NCBI GenBank assembly: GCA_030770545.1
Contig: CM061106.1
Coordinates: forward strand, 13,648,501 to 13,712,500
Source: Macropodus opercularis
Taxonomy: Eukaryota; Chordata; Actinopteri; Anabantiformes; Osphronemidae
Length of the DNA stretch: 64,000 nt
Direction of reading: 5' to 3'
Shown here: positions 1 to 10,664 of the stretch, piece by piece
How the letters are laid out: every line of letters begins with the position of its first letter
Numbering within the stretch: the stretch's first letter is position 1
Made by a program: the position numbers and the translations under genes
The notes under the pieces: generated by a model
What the model was told of the DNA's origin: nothing
The model's database searches: none
What the model saw: only the letters and a program-made list of their open reading frames with translations

Positions 1-21
1 GTAGTGGACTCAACCGCGGCT

Positions 22-25
22 AAAA
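22..25 (-). terminator. Pol III T4 terminator of tRNA-Glu
   Basis: Four A on the + strand read as TTTT just downstream of the tRNA-Glu 3' end. Confidence 0.6.
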
Positions 26-30
26 CGGCA

Positions 31-102
31 TTCCCTGACCGGGAATCAAACCCGGGCCGCGGCGGTGAAAGCGCCGAATCCTAGCCACTAGACCACCAGG
101 GA
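31..102 (-). tRNA. tRNA-Glu (TTC)
   Basis: The 72-nt cloverleaf starts TCCCTGGTGG at 102. The anticodon loop CTTTCAC gives TTC. The T loop reads TTTGATT, so the invariant C56 is changed to T, which weakens the B box. A T4 run on the transcribed strand lies 6 nt past the 3' end (complement of 22-25), which most other array copies lack. Confidence 0.8.
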
Positions 103-380
103 GAAGGTACGAGCGCCTGGCAAATTCCTCGGACGATAGCTTCGACGTGGAAGTCTTCCTGGAGAAAATGGAGTTTCTTTGATCCCTTGGTTCCGTCGGA
201 GAAAACAGCGTTGACATGTTCCCAACAATTGACGAACCAGCCGTTGGAACAAAGAGGACCTTAATGGGGTTTCTTGAATGCATGCAAAGACTCTGAAGGA
301 GACCTGATTTGAGCTGGTTTCACAACACTGGTGGTATAGTGACGACCTTGGGTGCCTTCAAAGTCACTAGTGAGCTGCAG

Positions 381-384
381 AAAA
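381..384 (-). terminator. Pol III T4 terminator of tRNA-Lys
   Basis: AAAA on + (TTTT on the coding strand) lies 10 nt beyond the tRNA-Lys 3' end. It is kept in the Lys-bearing units. Confidence 0.7.
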
Positions 385-394
385 CAGGTAACTT

Positions 395-467
395 TGCCTG
401 AGCAGGGACTTGAACCCTGGGCCCTCAGATTAAAAGTCTGATGCTCTACCGACTGAGCTACACAGGC
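395..467 (-). tRNA. tRNA-Lys (TTT)
   Basis: The 73-nt cloverleaf has the loop CTTTTAA (anticodon TTT), the D-arm TAGCTCAGTCGG and the T-loop TTCAAGT, all as in vertebrate Lys-TTT. The acceptor stem has one U-U pair (position 6-67), shared by the array copies. The discriminator is A. This is the reference sequence for the Lys copies below. Confidence 0.95.
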
Positions 468-518
468 TTCACGCTACAAACCCTCTAGAGGGAGAAAGTA
501 CGCAATAGAGGAAGTAAC

Positions 519-1105
519 TTATACTTCAGCGAGAGCAACCTCCATAGAAGGCCGGGTCAAATACTGTTGGTCATGCCCCACCTGTGCCTGGAACTCGCTT
601 GATACATCAGTGCCCGAGTAGGTAGAAGAACACCGGGCCTTTTGACAGGTGGTATTTGTCTTTATCGTAGGGCAAAAATCAATGACACGTTTGTCACCTG
701 TTGACATGCCAGCACCAGGGTTCACAACACTGGTGGTATAGTCACAACCACAGATCCCTCCAAAGTAGTTGTGCTGTGTTTGTGTTTGGACTCGACCTTG
801 AAAGTCACAAGTTGCTGGAACGAATGGCCCCTTGTCTTTCAGCTGTGGCAGTGCGACCACTCCTGCGTGTAGTGCTAATGGAGCAGCGACCCGTCCGTGG
901 TGTACGCAGCCTTTCGCTCGATAAAGTCTTCCAGACGGATGGAATAAAACTGAGGTGGACGGCTTATGTGGTTAAACCCCTGGCCTCATTGCGCATAGGT
1001 AAAAGTCCTGTCATCACTAGAGACTTTACTCGTGCTCTCTGCCTCTCATTCAGCACACGTAAGAAGCCTTTGCGTTCTAGTCCGGCAAATGAAAGAGTTC
1101 AGTGA
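519..1105. other. Lys-Gly spacer with overlapping open frames on both strands
   Basis: A 113-codon frame on the minus strand (519-860) overlaps a 134-codon frame on the plus strand (701-1105). Both recur, open, in the array A units. The minus frame continues upstream of its first GTG to an in-frame TAA near 980. It is cysteine-rich (motifs GGICGCDY and TCQKARC) and has an NTT sequon. No signal peptide, splice site or known family was recognised. The ancestral-type block at 34.65-36.2 kb has a Lys-Gly spacer of only about 190 bp, so this segment of roughly 500 bp is specific to the amplified unit. Coding is doubtful. Confidence 0.25.
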
Positions 1106-1188
1106 TGGAAACGGGCATTCTGGGAGGTTAGTCTTGCGGCATTGTACGGTTTCTGTCACGTGCCCATAGGGCGATGCCGGGCTTTTGA

Positions 1189-1260
1189 GCATTGGTGGTA
1201 TAAAGTTGAGAATAAGTGCTTCCCAAGCAGTGGATCCAGGTTGGATTCTTGGCCAACGCA
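1189..1260 (+). pseudogene. decayed tRNA-Gly (CCC)
   Basis: The GCATTGGTGGTATA 5' end and loop TTCCCAA (anticodon CCC) are visible. The T loop reads ggttggatt instead of ggttcgatt, the acceptor has an A-C mismatch, and the D-arm and anticodon stem are altered. A T4 run lies about 30 nt downstream. Compare the intact copy at 34860. Confidence 0.85.
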
Positions 1261-1438
1261 GTGTCAGAGGAATGTCACGTCAGTTCCCTTTTCGACTCAG
1301 ACTGCAATTGAAACGTGCAATACATTCTGCTGGACGTGTAGGAAAGCATAAAGGGCCCGACGTCGCATGTTCTTACGTTACAGCGGCAAACCAGACTTAA
1401 TGTTGAACGTATTGTACTGACCCTCGGCTAAATGGTTT

Positions 1439-1510
1439 TTCCATGACCGGGAATCGAAACCAGTCCGCGGCAGTGAGAGCGCCGAATCCTAGCCACTAGA
1501 CCACCAGGGA
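1439..1510 (-). pseudogene. decayed tRNA-Glu (CTC)
   Basis: The anticodon loop CTCTCAC (CTC) is kept. The T arm (gaaaccagtcc on +) and acceptor (ttccatg on +) are damaged. Confidence 0.7.
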
Positions 1511-1802
1511 GAAGGTACGAGCGCCTGGCAAATTCCTCGGACGATAGCTTCGACGTGGAAGTCTTCCTGGAGAAAATGGAGTTTCTTTGATCCCTTGGTT
1601 CCGTCGGAGAAAACAGCGTTGACATGTTCCCAACAATTGACGAACCAGCCGTTGGAACAAAGAGGACCTTAATGGGGTTTCTTGAATGCATGCAAAGACT
1701 CTGAAGGAGACCTGATTTGAGCTGGTTTCACAACACTGGTGGTATAGTGACGACCTTGGGTGCCTTCAAAGTCACTAGTGAGCTGCAGAAAACAGGTAAC
1801 TT

Positions 1803-1875
1803 TGCCTGAGCAGGGACTTGAACCCTGGGCCCTCAGATTAAAAGTCTGATGCTCTACCGACTGAGCTACACAGGC
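1803..1875 (-). tRNA. tRNA-Lys (TTT)
   Basis: Identical by eye to the copy at 395-467. Confidence 0.95.
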
Positions 1876-2597
1876 TTCACGCTATAAAACCCTCTAGAGG
1901 GAGAAAGTACGCAATAGAGGAAGTAACTTATACTTCAGCGAGAGCAACCTCCATAGAAGGCCGGGTCAAATACTGTTGGTCATGCCCCACCTGTGCCTGG
2001 AACTCGCTTGATACATCAGTGCCCGAGTAGGTAGAAGAACACCGGGCCTTTTGACAGGTGGTATTTGTCTTTATCGTAGGGCAAAAATCAATGACACGTT
2101 TGTCACCTGTTGACATGCCAGCACCAGGGTTCACAACACTGGTGGTATAGTCACAACCACAGATCCCTCCAAAGTAGTTGTGCTGTGTTTGTGTTTGGAC
2201 TCGACCTTGAAAGTCACAAGTTGCTGGAACGAATGGCCCCTTGTCTTTCAGCTGTGGCAGTGCGACCACTCCTGCGTGTAGTGCTAATGGAGCAGCGACC
2301 CGTCCGTGGTGTACGCAGCCTTTCGCTCGATAAAGTCTTCCAGACGGATGGAATAAAACTGAGGTGGACGGCTTATGTGGTTAAACCCGTGGCCTCATTG
2401 CGCATAGGTAAAAGTCCTGTCATCACTAGAGACTTTACTCGTGCTCTCTGCCTCTCATTCAGCACACGTAAGAAGCCTTTGCGTTCTAGTCCGGCAAATG
2501 AAAGAGTTCAGTGATGGAAACGGGCATTCTGGGAGGTTAGTCTTGCGGCATTGTACGGTTTCTGTCACGTGCCCATAGGGCGATGCCGGGCTTTTGA

Positions 2598-2669
2598 GCA
2601 TTGGTGGTATAAAGTTGAGAATAAGTGCTTCCCAAGCAGTGGATCCAGGTTGGATTCTTGGCCAACGCA
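2598..2669 (+). pseudogene. decayed tRNA-Gly (CCC)
   Basis: Same defects as the copy at 1189-1260: ggttggatt T loop and acceptor mismatch. Confidence 0.85.
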
Positions 2670-2847
2670 GTGTCAGAGGAATGTCACGTCAGTTCCCTTT
2701 TCGACTCAGACTGCAATTGAAACGTGCAATACATTCTGCTGGACGTGTAGGAAAGCATAAAGGGCCCGACGTCGCATGTTCTTACGTTACAGCGGCAAAC
2801 CAGACTTAATGTTGAACGTATTGTACTGACCCTCGGCTAAATGGTTT

Positions 2848-2919
2848 TTCCATGACCGGGAATCGAAACCAGTCCGCGGCAGTGAGAGCGCCGAATCCTA
2901 GCCACTAGACCACCAGGGA
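2848..2919 (-). pseudogene. decayed tRNA-Glu (CTC)
   Basis: Carries exactly the lesions of 1439-1510, so this whole unit was recently duplicated from its neighbour. Confidence 0.7.
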
Positions 2920-3211
2920 GAAGGTACGAGCGCCTGGCAAATTCCTCGGACGATAGCTTCGACGTGGAAGTCTTCCTGGAGAAAATGGAGTTTCTTTGAT
3001 CCCTTGGTTCCGTCGGAGAAAACAGCGTTGACATGTTCCCAACAATTGACGAACCAGCCGTTGGAACAAAGAGGACCTTAATGGGGTTTCTTGAATGCAT
3101 GCAAAGACTCTGAAGGAGACCTGATTTGAGCTGGTTTCACAACACTGGTGGTATAGTGACGACCTTGGGTGCCTTCAAAGTCACTAGTGAGCTGCAGAAA
3201 ACAGGTAACTT

Positions 3212-3284
3212 TGCCTGAGCAGGGACTTGAACCCTGGGCCCTCAGATTAAAAGTCGGATGCTCTACCGACAGAGCTACACAGGC
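3212..3284 (-). tRNA. tRNA-Lys (TTT), two stem changes
   Basis: The anticodon stem has one A-to-C mismatch (aagtcggatg on +) and the D-arm has a T-to-A change (gacagagct on +). The anticodon is intact; function is uncertain. Confidence 0.7.
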
Positions 3285-4005
3285 TTCACGCTACAAACCC
3301 TCTAGAGGGAGAAAGTACGCAATAGAGGAAGTAACTTATACTTCAGCTAGAGCAACCTCCATAGAAGGCCGGGTCAAATACTGTTGGTCATGCCCCACCT
3401 GTGCCTGGAACTCGCTTGATACATCAGTGCCCGAGTAGGTAGAAGAACACCGGGCCTTTTGACAGGTGGTATTTGTCTTTATCGTAGGGCAAAAATCAAT
3501 GACACGTTTGTCACCTGTTGACATGCCAGCACCAGGGTTCACAACACTGGTGGTATAGTCACAACCACAGATCCCTCCAAAGTAGTTGTGCTGTGTTTGT
3601 GTTTGGACTCGACCTTGAAAGTCACAAGTTGCTGGAACGAATGGCCCCTTGTCTTTCAGCTGTGGCAGTGCGACCACTCCTGCGTGTAGTGCTAATGGAG
3701 CAGCGACCCGTCCGTGGTGTACGCAGCCTTTCGCTCGATAAAGTCTTCCAGACGGATGGAATAAAACTGAGGTGGACGGCTTATGTGGTTAAACCCCTGG
3801 CCTCATTGCGCATAGGTAAAAGTCCTGTCATCACTAGAGACTTTACTCGTGCTCTCTGCCTCTCATTCAGCACACGTAAGAAGCCTTTGCGTTCTAGTCC
3901 GGCAAATGAAAGAGTTCAGTGATGGAAACGGGCATTCTGGGAGGTTAGTCTTGCGGCATTGTACGGTTTCTGTCACGTGCCCATAGGGCGATGCCGGGCT
4001 TTTGA

Positions 4006-4077
4006 GCATTGGTGGTATAAAGTTGAGAATAAGTGCTTCCCAAGCAGTGGATCCAGGTTGGATTCTTGGCCAACGCA
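4006..4077 (+). pseudogene. decayed tRNA-Gly (CCC)
   Basis: T loop ggttggatt; same decay pattern as 1189. Confidence 0.85.
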
Positions 4078-4249
4078 GTGTCAGAGGAATGTCACGTCAG
4101 TTCCCTTTTCGACTCAGACTGCAATTGAAACGTGCGATACATTCTGCTGGACGTGTAAGAAAGCACAAAGGGCCCGACGTCGCATGTTCTTATGTTACAG
4201 CCGCAAACCAGACTTGAACGTATTGGACTGACCCTCGGCTAAATGGGTT

Positions 4250-4321
4250 TTCCCTGACCAGGAATCGAACCAGGGCCGCGGCGGTGAGAGCGCCGAATCC
4301 TAGCCACTAGACCACCAGGGA
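4250..4321 (-). tRNA. tRNA-Glu (CTC)
   Basis: B box GGTTCGATTCC is intact and the anticodon is CTC. One T-T mismatch sits in the T stem. Confidence 0.75.
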
Positions 4322-4609
4322 GAAGGTACGAGCGTCTGGCAAATTCCTCGGACGATAGCTTCTACGTGGAAGTCTTCCTGGAGAAAATGGAGTTTCTCTG
4401 ATCCCCTGGTTCCATCGGAGAAAACAGCGTTGACATGTTCCCAACAATTGACGAACCAGCCGTTGGAAGAGGACCTTAATCGGGTTTCTTGATTGCATGC
4501 AAAGACTCTGAAGGAGACATGATTTGAGCTGGTTTTACACCACTGGTGGTATAGCGACGACCTTGGGTGCCTTCAAAGTCACTAGTGAGCTGCAGAAAAC
4601 AGGTAACTT

Positions 4610-4682
4610 TGCCTGAGCAGGGACTTGAACCCTGGGCCCTCAGATTAAAAGTCGGATGCTCTACCGACTGAGCTACACAGGC
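4610..4682 (-). tRNA. tRNA-Lys (TTT), one stem mismatch
   Basis: Shares the anticodon-stem change gtcggatg with the copy at 3212 but has a normal D-arm. Confidence 0.8.
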
Positions 4683-5403
4683 TTCACGCTACAAACCCTC
4701 TAGAGGGAGAAAGTACGCAATAGAGGAAGTAACTTATACTTCAGCGAGAGCAACCTCCATAGAAGGCCGGGTCAAATACTGTTGGTCATGCCCCACCTGT
4801 GCCTGGAACCCGATTGATACATCAGTGCCCGAGTAGGTAGAAGAACACCGGGCCTTTTGACAGGTGGTATTTGTCTTTATCGTAGGGCAAAAATCAATGA
4901 CACGTTTGTCACCTGTTGACATGCCAGCACCAGGGTTCACAATGCTGGTGGTATAGTCACAACCACAGATCCCTCCAAAGTAGTTGTGCTGTGTTTGTGT
5001 TTGGACTCGACCTTGAAAGTCACAAGTTGCTGGAACGAATGGCTCCTTGTCTTTCAGCTGTGGCAGTGCGACCACTCCTGCGTGTAGTGCTAATGGAGCA
5101 GCGACCCGTCCGTGGTGTACGCAGCCTCTCGCTCGATAAAGTCTTCCAGAGGGATGGAATAAAACTGAGGTGGACGGCTTATGTGGTTAAACCCCTGGCC
5201 TCATTGCGCATAGGTAAAAGTCCTGTCATCACTAGAGACTTTACTCGTGCTCTCTGCCTCTCATTAACCACACGTAAGAAGCCTTTGCGTTCTAGTCCGG
5301 CAAATGAAAGAGTTCAGTGATGGAAACGGGCATTCTGGGAGGTTAGTCTTGCGGCATTGTACGGTTTCTGTCACGTGCCCATAGGGCGATGCCGGGCTTT
5401 CGA

Positions 5404-5476
5404 GCATTGGTGGTATAAAGTTGAGAATAAGTGCTTCCCAAGCAGTGGACCCAGGGTTCGATTCTTGGCCAACGCA
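5404..5476 (+). pseudogene. decayed tRNA-Gly (CCC), one-base insertion
   Basis: Keeps ggttcgatt but has an extra base before the T arm (cccagggttcg). D-arm and acceptor defects remain. The same variant recurs at 36735. Confidence 0.8.
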
Positions 5477-5654
5477 GTGTCAGAGGAATGTCACATCAGT
5501 TCCCCTTTCGACTCAGACTGCAATTGAAACGTGCGATACATTCTGCTGGACGTGTAAGAAAGCACAAAGGGCCCGACGTCGCATGTTCTTACGTTACAGC
5601 GGCAAACCAGACTTAATGTTGAACGTATTGTACTGACCCTCGGCTAAATGGTTT

Positions 5655-5727
5655 TTCCCTGACTGGGAATCGAAACCCGGGACGCGGCGGTGAGAGCCCG
5701 GAATCCTAGCCACTAGACCACCAGGGA
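5655..5727 (-). pseudogene. decayed tRNA-Glu (CTC)
   Basis: 73 nt, with an extra A in the T arm (cgaaaccc) and a scrambled anticodon stem (gagagcccgg on +). Confidence 0.75.
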
Positions 5728-6019
5728 GAAGGTACGAGCGTCTGGCAAATTCCTCGGACGATAGCTTCGACGTGGAAGTCTTCCTGGAGAAAATGGAGTT
5801 TCTTTGATCCCTTGGTTCCATCGGAGAAAACAGCGTTGACATGTTCCCAACAATTGACGAACCAGCCGTTGGAACAAAGAGGACCTTAATGGGGTTTCTT
5901 GAATGCATGCAAAGACTCTGAAGGAGACCTGATTTGAGCTGGTTTCACAACACTGGTGGTATAGTGACGACCTTGGGTGCCTTCAAAGTCACTAGTGAGC
6001 TGCAGAAAACAGGTAACTT

Positions 6020-6092
6020 TGCCTGAGCAGGGACTTGAACCCTGGGCCCTCAGATTAAAAGTCTGATGCTCTACAGACTGAGCTACACAGGC
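6020..6092 (-). tRNA. tRNA-Lys (TTT)
   Basis: One D-loop substitution (ctacagactg on +); otherwise as 395. Confidence 0.93.
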
Positions 6093-6813
6093 TTCACGCT
6101 ACAAACCCTCTAGAGGGAGAAAGTACGCAATAGAGGTAGTAACTTATACTTCAGCGAGAGCAACCTCCATAGAAGGCCGGGTCAAATACTGTTGGTCATG
6201 CCCCACCTGTGCCTGGAACTCGCTTGATACATCAGTGCCCGAGTAGGTAGAAGAACACCGGGCCTTTTGACAGGTGGTATTTGTCTTTATCGTTGGGCAA
6301 AAATCAATGACACGTTTGTCACCTGTTGACATGCCAGCACCAGGGTTCACAACACTGGTGGTATAGTCACAACCACAGATCCCTCCAAAGTAGTTGTGCT
6401 GTGTTTGTGTTTGGACTCGACCTTGAAAGTCACAAGTTGCTGGAACGAATGGCCCCTTGTCTTTCAGCTGTGGCAGTGCGACCACTCCTGCGTGTAGTGC
6501 TAATGGAGCAGCGACCCGTCCGTGGCGTACGCAGCCTCTCGCTCGATAAAGTCTTCCAGACGGATGGAATAAAACTGAGGTGGACGGCTTATGTGGTTAA
6601 ACCCCTGGCCTCATTGCGCATAGGTAAAAGTCCTGTCATCACTAGAGACTTTACTCGTGCTCTCTGCCTCTCATTCAGCACACGTAAGAAGCCTTTGCGT
6701 TCAAGTCCGGCAAATGAAAGAGTTCAGTGATGGAAACGGGCATTCTGGGAGGTTAGTCTTGCGACATTGTACGGTTTCTGTCACGTGCCCATAGGGCGAT
6801 GCCGGGCTTTCGA

Positions 6814-6885
6814 GCATTGGTGGTATAAAGTTGAGAATAAGTGCTTCCCAAGCAGTGGATCCAGGTTGGATTCTTGGCCAACGCA
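6814..6885 (+). pseudogene. decayed tRNA-Gly (CCC)
   Basis: T loop ggttggatt; decayed as at 1189. Confidence 0.85.
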
Positions 6886-7063
6886 GTGTCAGAGGAATGT
6901 CACGTCAGTTCCCTTTTCGACTCAGACTGCAATTGAAACGTGCGATACATTCTGCTGGACGTGTAAGAAAGCACAAAGGGCCTGACGTCGCATGTTCTTA
7001 CGTTACAGCGGCAAACCAGACTTAATGTTGAACGTATTGTACTGACCCTCGGCTAAATGGTTT

Positions 7064-7135
7064 TTCCCTGACCGGGAATCGAACCCGGGCCGCGGCAGTG
7101 AGAGCGCCGAATCCTAGCCACTAGACCACCAGGGA
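7064..7135 (-). tRNA. tRNA-Glu (CTC)
   Basis: All stems pair (one G-T in the anticodon stem), the B box is GGTTCGATTCC and the anticodon is CTC. This is the best-preserved Glu gene of block 1. No T4 run lies within about 80 nt downstream. Confidence 0.95.
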
Positions 7136-7427
7136 GAAGGTACGAGCGCCTTGCAAATTCCTCCGGCGATAGCTTCGACGTGGAAGTCTTCCTGGAGAAA
7201 ATTGAGTTTCTTTGATCCCTTGGTTCCGTCGGAGAAAACAGCGTTGACATGTTCCCAACAATTGACGAAACAGCCGTTGGAACAAAGAGGACCTTAATGG
7301 GGTTTCTTGAATGCATGCAAAGACTCTTAAAGAGACCTGATTTGAGCTGGTTTCACAACACTGGTGGTATAGTGACGACCTTGGGTGCCTTCAAAGTCAC
7401 TAGTGAGCTGCAGAAAACAGGTGACTT

Positions 7428-7500
7428 TGCCTGAGCAGGGACTTGAACCCTGGGCCCTCAGATTAAAAGTCTGATGCTCTACCGACTGAGCTACACAGGC
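7428..7500 (-). tRNA. tRNA-Lys (TTT)
   Basis: Matches the reference copy at 395 throughout. Confidence 0.95.
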
Positions 7501-8221
7501 TTCACGCTACAAACCCTCTAGAGGGAGAAAGTACGCAATAGAGGAAGTAACTTATACTTCAGCGAGAGCAACCTCCATAGAAGGCCGGGTCAAATACTGT
7601 TGGTCATGCCCCACCTGTGCCTGGAACTCGCTTGATACATCAGTGCCCGAGTAGGTAGAAGAACACCGGGCCTTTTGACAGGTGGTATTTGTCTTTATCG
7701 TAGGGCAAAAATCAATGACACGTTTGTCACCTGTTGTCATGCCAGCACCAGGGTTCACAACACTGGTGGTATAGTCACAACCACAGATCCCTCCAAAGTA
7801 GTTGTGCTGTGTTTGTGTTTGGACTCGACCTTGAAAGTCACAAGTTGCTGGAACGAATGGCCCCTTGTCTTTCAGCTGTGGCAGTGCCACCACTCCTGCG
7901 TGTAGTGCTAATGGAGCAGCGACCCGTCCGTGGTGTACGCAGCCTTTCGCTCGATAAAGTCTTCCAGACGGATGGAATAAAACTGAGGTGGACGGCTTAT
8001 GTGGTTAAACCCCTGGCCTCATTGCGCATAGGTAAAAGTCCTGTCATCACTAGAGACTTTACTCGTGCTCTCTGCCTCTCATTCAGCACACGTAAGAAGC
8101 CTTTGCGTTCTAGTCCGGCAAATGAAAGAGTTCAGTGATGGAAACGGGCATTCTGGGAGGTTAGTCTTGCGGCATTGTACGGTTTCTGTCACGTGCCCAT
8201 AGGGCGATGCCGGGCTTTTGA

Positions 8222-8293
8222 GCATTGGTGGTATAAAGTTGAGAATAAGTGCTTCCCAAGCAGTGGATCCAGGTTGGATTCTTGGCCAACGCA
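8222..8293 (+). pseudogene. decayed tRNA-Gly (CCC)
   Basis: T loop ggttggatt and acceptor mismatch. The downstream spacer has a 6-bp deletion. Confidence 0.85.
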
Positions 8294-8465
8294 GTGTCAG
8301 AGGAATGTCACGTCAGTTCCCTTTTCAACTGCAATTGAAACGTGCGATACATTCTGCTGGACGTGTAGGAAAGCACAATGGGCCCGACGTCGCATGTTCT
8401 TACGTTACAACGGCAAACCAGACTTAATGTTGAACGTATTGTACTGACCCTCGGCTAAATGGTTT

Positions 8466-8537
8466 TTCCCTGACCGGGAATCGAACCGCGGCCGCGGCGG
8501 TGAGAGAGCCGAATCCTAGCCACTAGACCACCAGGGA
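8466..8537 (-). pseudogene. decayed tRNA-Glu (CTC)
   Basis: Two T-stem mismatches (gaaccgcgg on +) and one anticodon-stem mismatch (gagagagcc on +). Confidence 0.7.
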
Positions 8538-8829
8538 GAAGGTACGAGCGTCTGGCAAATTCCTCGGACGATAGCTTCGACGTGGAAGTCTTCCTGGAGA
8601 ATATTGAGTTTCTTTGATCCCTTGGTTCCGTCGGAGAAAACAGCGTTGACATGTTCCCAACAATTGACGAACCAGCCGTTGGAACAAAGAGGACCTTAAT
8701 GGGGTTTCTTGAATGCATGCAAAGACTCTTAAAGAGACCTGATTTGAGCTGGTTTAACAACACTGGTGGTATAGTGACGACCTTGGGTGCCTTCAAAGTC
8801 ACTAGTGAGCTGCAGAAAACAGGTGACTT

Positions 8830-8902
8830 TGCCTGAGCAGGGACTTGAACCCTGGGCCCTCAGATTAAAAGTCTGATGCTCTACCGACTGAGCTACACAG
8901 GC
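8830..8902 (-). tRNA. tRNA-Lys (TTT)
   Basis: Matches the reference copy. It is followed 230 bp away by the solo LTR insertion. Confidence 0.95.
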
Positions 8903-9134
8903 TTCATGCTACAAACCCTCTAGAGGGAAAAAGTACGCAATAGAGGAAGTAACTTATACTTCAGCGAGAGCAACCTCCATAGAAGGCCGGGTCAAATACT
9001 GTTGGTCATGCCCCACCTGTGCCTGGAACTCGCTTGATACATCAGTGCTCGAGTAGGTAGAAGAACACCGGGCCTTTTGACAGGTGGTATTTGTCTTTAT
9101 TGTAGGGCAAAAATCAATGACACGTTTGTCACCT

Positions 9135-9588
9135 CTGTCGTGGAAAAAATCTTTCCCCTTTAGGGATTGCTGAACAACTTAACAAAAAAGAACTAGAAGA
9201 AAACTTCAGTGTGATGAACCATCTCAATGTTTAATACATGCCGGCACGGAGAAGATCACTGGACAAGCATCTCAGTATCTTCTGCTTGAATGTTAAACCA
9301 AAGTTCCTTATATACACAGTCAGGGTTTATCCCCCATTGACACTGTCATTCATTCTCGTGGCCTCGCTTATCTAAATGTTTATTCCATTTGGCCAACAGA
9401 CGAACCCCTAGGTAGTGACTGCCGAAATCAACAACAACCACATGAATATCAAAACACCATTGATCAACACTAATACACACTCTCCTTCTTTCCTGAAACC
9501 TTTTGTTTTTTGTTTCCTGTGAAATCATCAAGGCCTTCTGTGAATCGCATGGTCAATTGTTGCTTGCCATTTGATGTTTTCCCCCACA
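9135..9588 (-). mobile_element. Solo LTR (antisense) with 4-bp target duplication
   Basis: The element interrupts the A-unit spacer, which elsewhere reads cacctgttgac. The flanks are ACCT (9131-9134) and ACCT (9589-9592). On the minus strand it runs TGTGGGGGAA to CCACGACAG. An internal block at about 9351-9390 is the reverse complement of 51113-51151, inside the LTR of the ERV remnant at 49.9-51.36 kb, so both belong to one LTR family. Confidence 0.85.
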
Positions 9589-9597
9589 ACCTGTTGA

Positions 9598-9640
9598 CAT
9601 GCCAGCACCAGGGTTCACGACATGCCAGCACCAGGGTTCA
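9598..9640 (+). repeat. About 20-bp tandem duplication beside the solo LTR
   Basis: The phrase catgccagcaccagggttcac occurs twice in succession here and once in other units. Confidence 0.8.
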
Positions 9641-10104
9641 CAACACTGGTGGTATAGTCACAACCACAGATCCCTCCAAAGTAGTTGTGCTGTGTTTGTG
9701 TTTGGACTCGACCTTGAAAGTCACAAGTTGCTGGAACGAATGGCTCCTTGTCTTTCAGCTGTGGCAGTGCGACCACTCCTGCGTGTAGTGCTAATGGAGC
9801 AGCGACCCGTCCGTGGTGTACGCAGCCTCTCGCTCGATAAAGTCTTCCAGAGGGATGGAATAAAACTGAGGTGGACGTCTTATGTGGTTAAACCCCTGGC
9901 CTCATTGCACGTAGGTAAAAGTCCTGTCATCACTAGAGACTTTACTCGTGCTCTCTGCCTCTCATTTACCACACGTAAGAAGCCTTTGCGTTCTAGTCCG
10001 GCAAATGAAAGAGTTCAGTAATGGAAACGGGCATTCTGGGAGGTTAGTCTTGCGGCATTGTACGGTTTCTGTCACGTGCCCATAGGGCGATGCCGGGCTT
10101 TCGA

Positions 10105-10176
10105 GCATTGGTGGTATAAAGTTGAGAATAAGTGCTTCCCAAGCAGTGGATCCAGGTTGGATTCTTGGCCAACGCA
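10105..10176 (+). pseudogene. decayed tRNA-Gly (CCC)
   Basis: T loop ggttggatt; as 1189. Confidence 0.85.
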
Positions 10177-10354
10177 GTGTCAGAGGAATGTCACGTCAGT
10201 TTCCTTTTCGACTCAGACTGCAATTGAAATGTGCGATACATTCTGCTGGACGTTTAAGAAAGCAGAAAGGGCCCGACGTTGCATGTTCTTACGTTACAGC
10301 GGCAAACCAGACTTAATGTTGAACGTATTGTACTGACCCTCGGCTAAATGGTTT

Positions 10355-10426
10355 TTCCCTGACCGGGAATCGAACTCGGGCCGCGGCGGTGAGAGCGCCG
10401 AATCCTAGCCACTAGACCACCAGGGA
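10355..10426 (-). tRNA. tRNA-Glu (CTC)
   Basis: Anticodon CTC. One A-C mismatch in the T stem (gaactcgggcc on +). Confidence 0.8.
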
Positions 10427-10642
10427 GACGGTACGAGCGCCTTGCAAATTCCTCCGGCGATAGCTTCGACGTGGAAGTCTTCCTGGAGAAAATGGAGTTT
10501 CTTTGATCCCTTGGTTCCATCGGAGAAAACAGCGTTGACATGTTCCCAACAATTGACGAACCAGCCGTTGGAACAAAGAAGACCTTAATGGGGTTTCTTG
10601 AATGCATGCAAAGACTCTGAAGGAGACCTGATTTGAGCTGGT

Positions 10643-10664
10643 TTCACAACACTGGTGGTATAGT
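10643..10664 (+). repeat. Recombination scar: 22-bp repeat, Lys segment deleted
   Basis: In full units this 22-mer (ttcacaacactggtgg...) occurs twice, as at 319-340 and 721-742. Here the two have collapsed into one and the intervening roughly 402 bp with tRNA-Lys is gone. Confidence 0.9.

Noticed and set aside
519..1105. 113- and 134-codon frames of array A as ordinary protein genes
   Set aside because: They overlap on opposite strands, lack ATG starts in place, have no recognised domain, and units are too similar for frame conservation to be strong evidence. Kept only as a finding.
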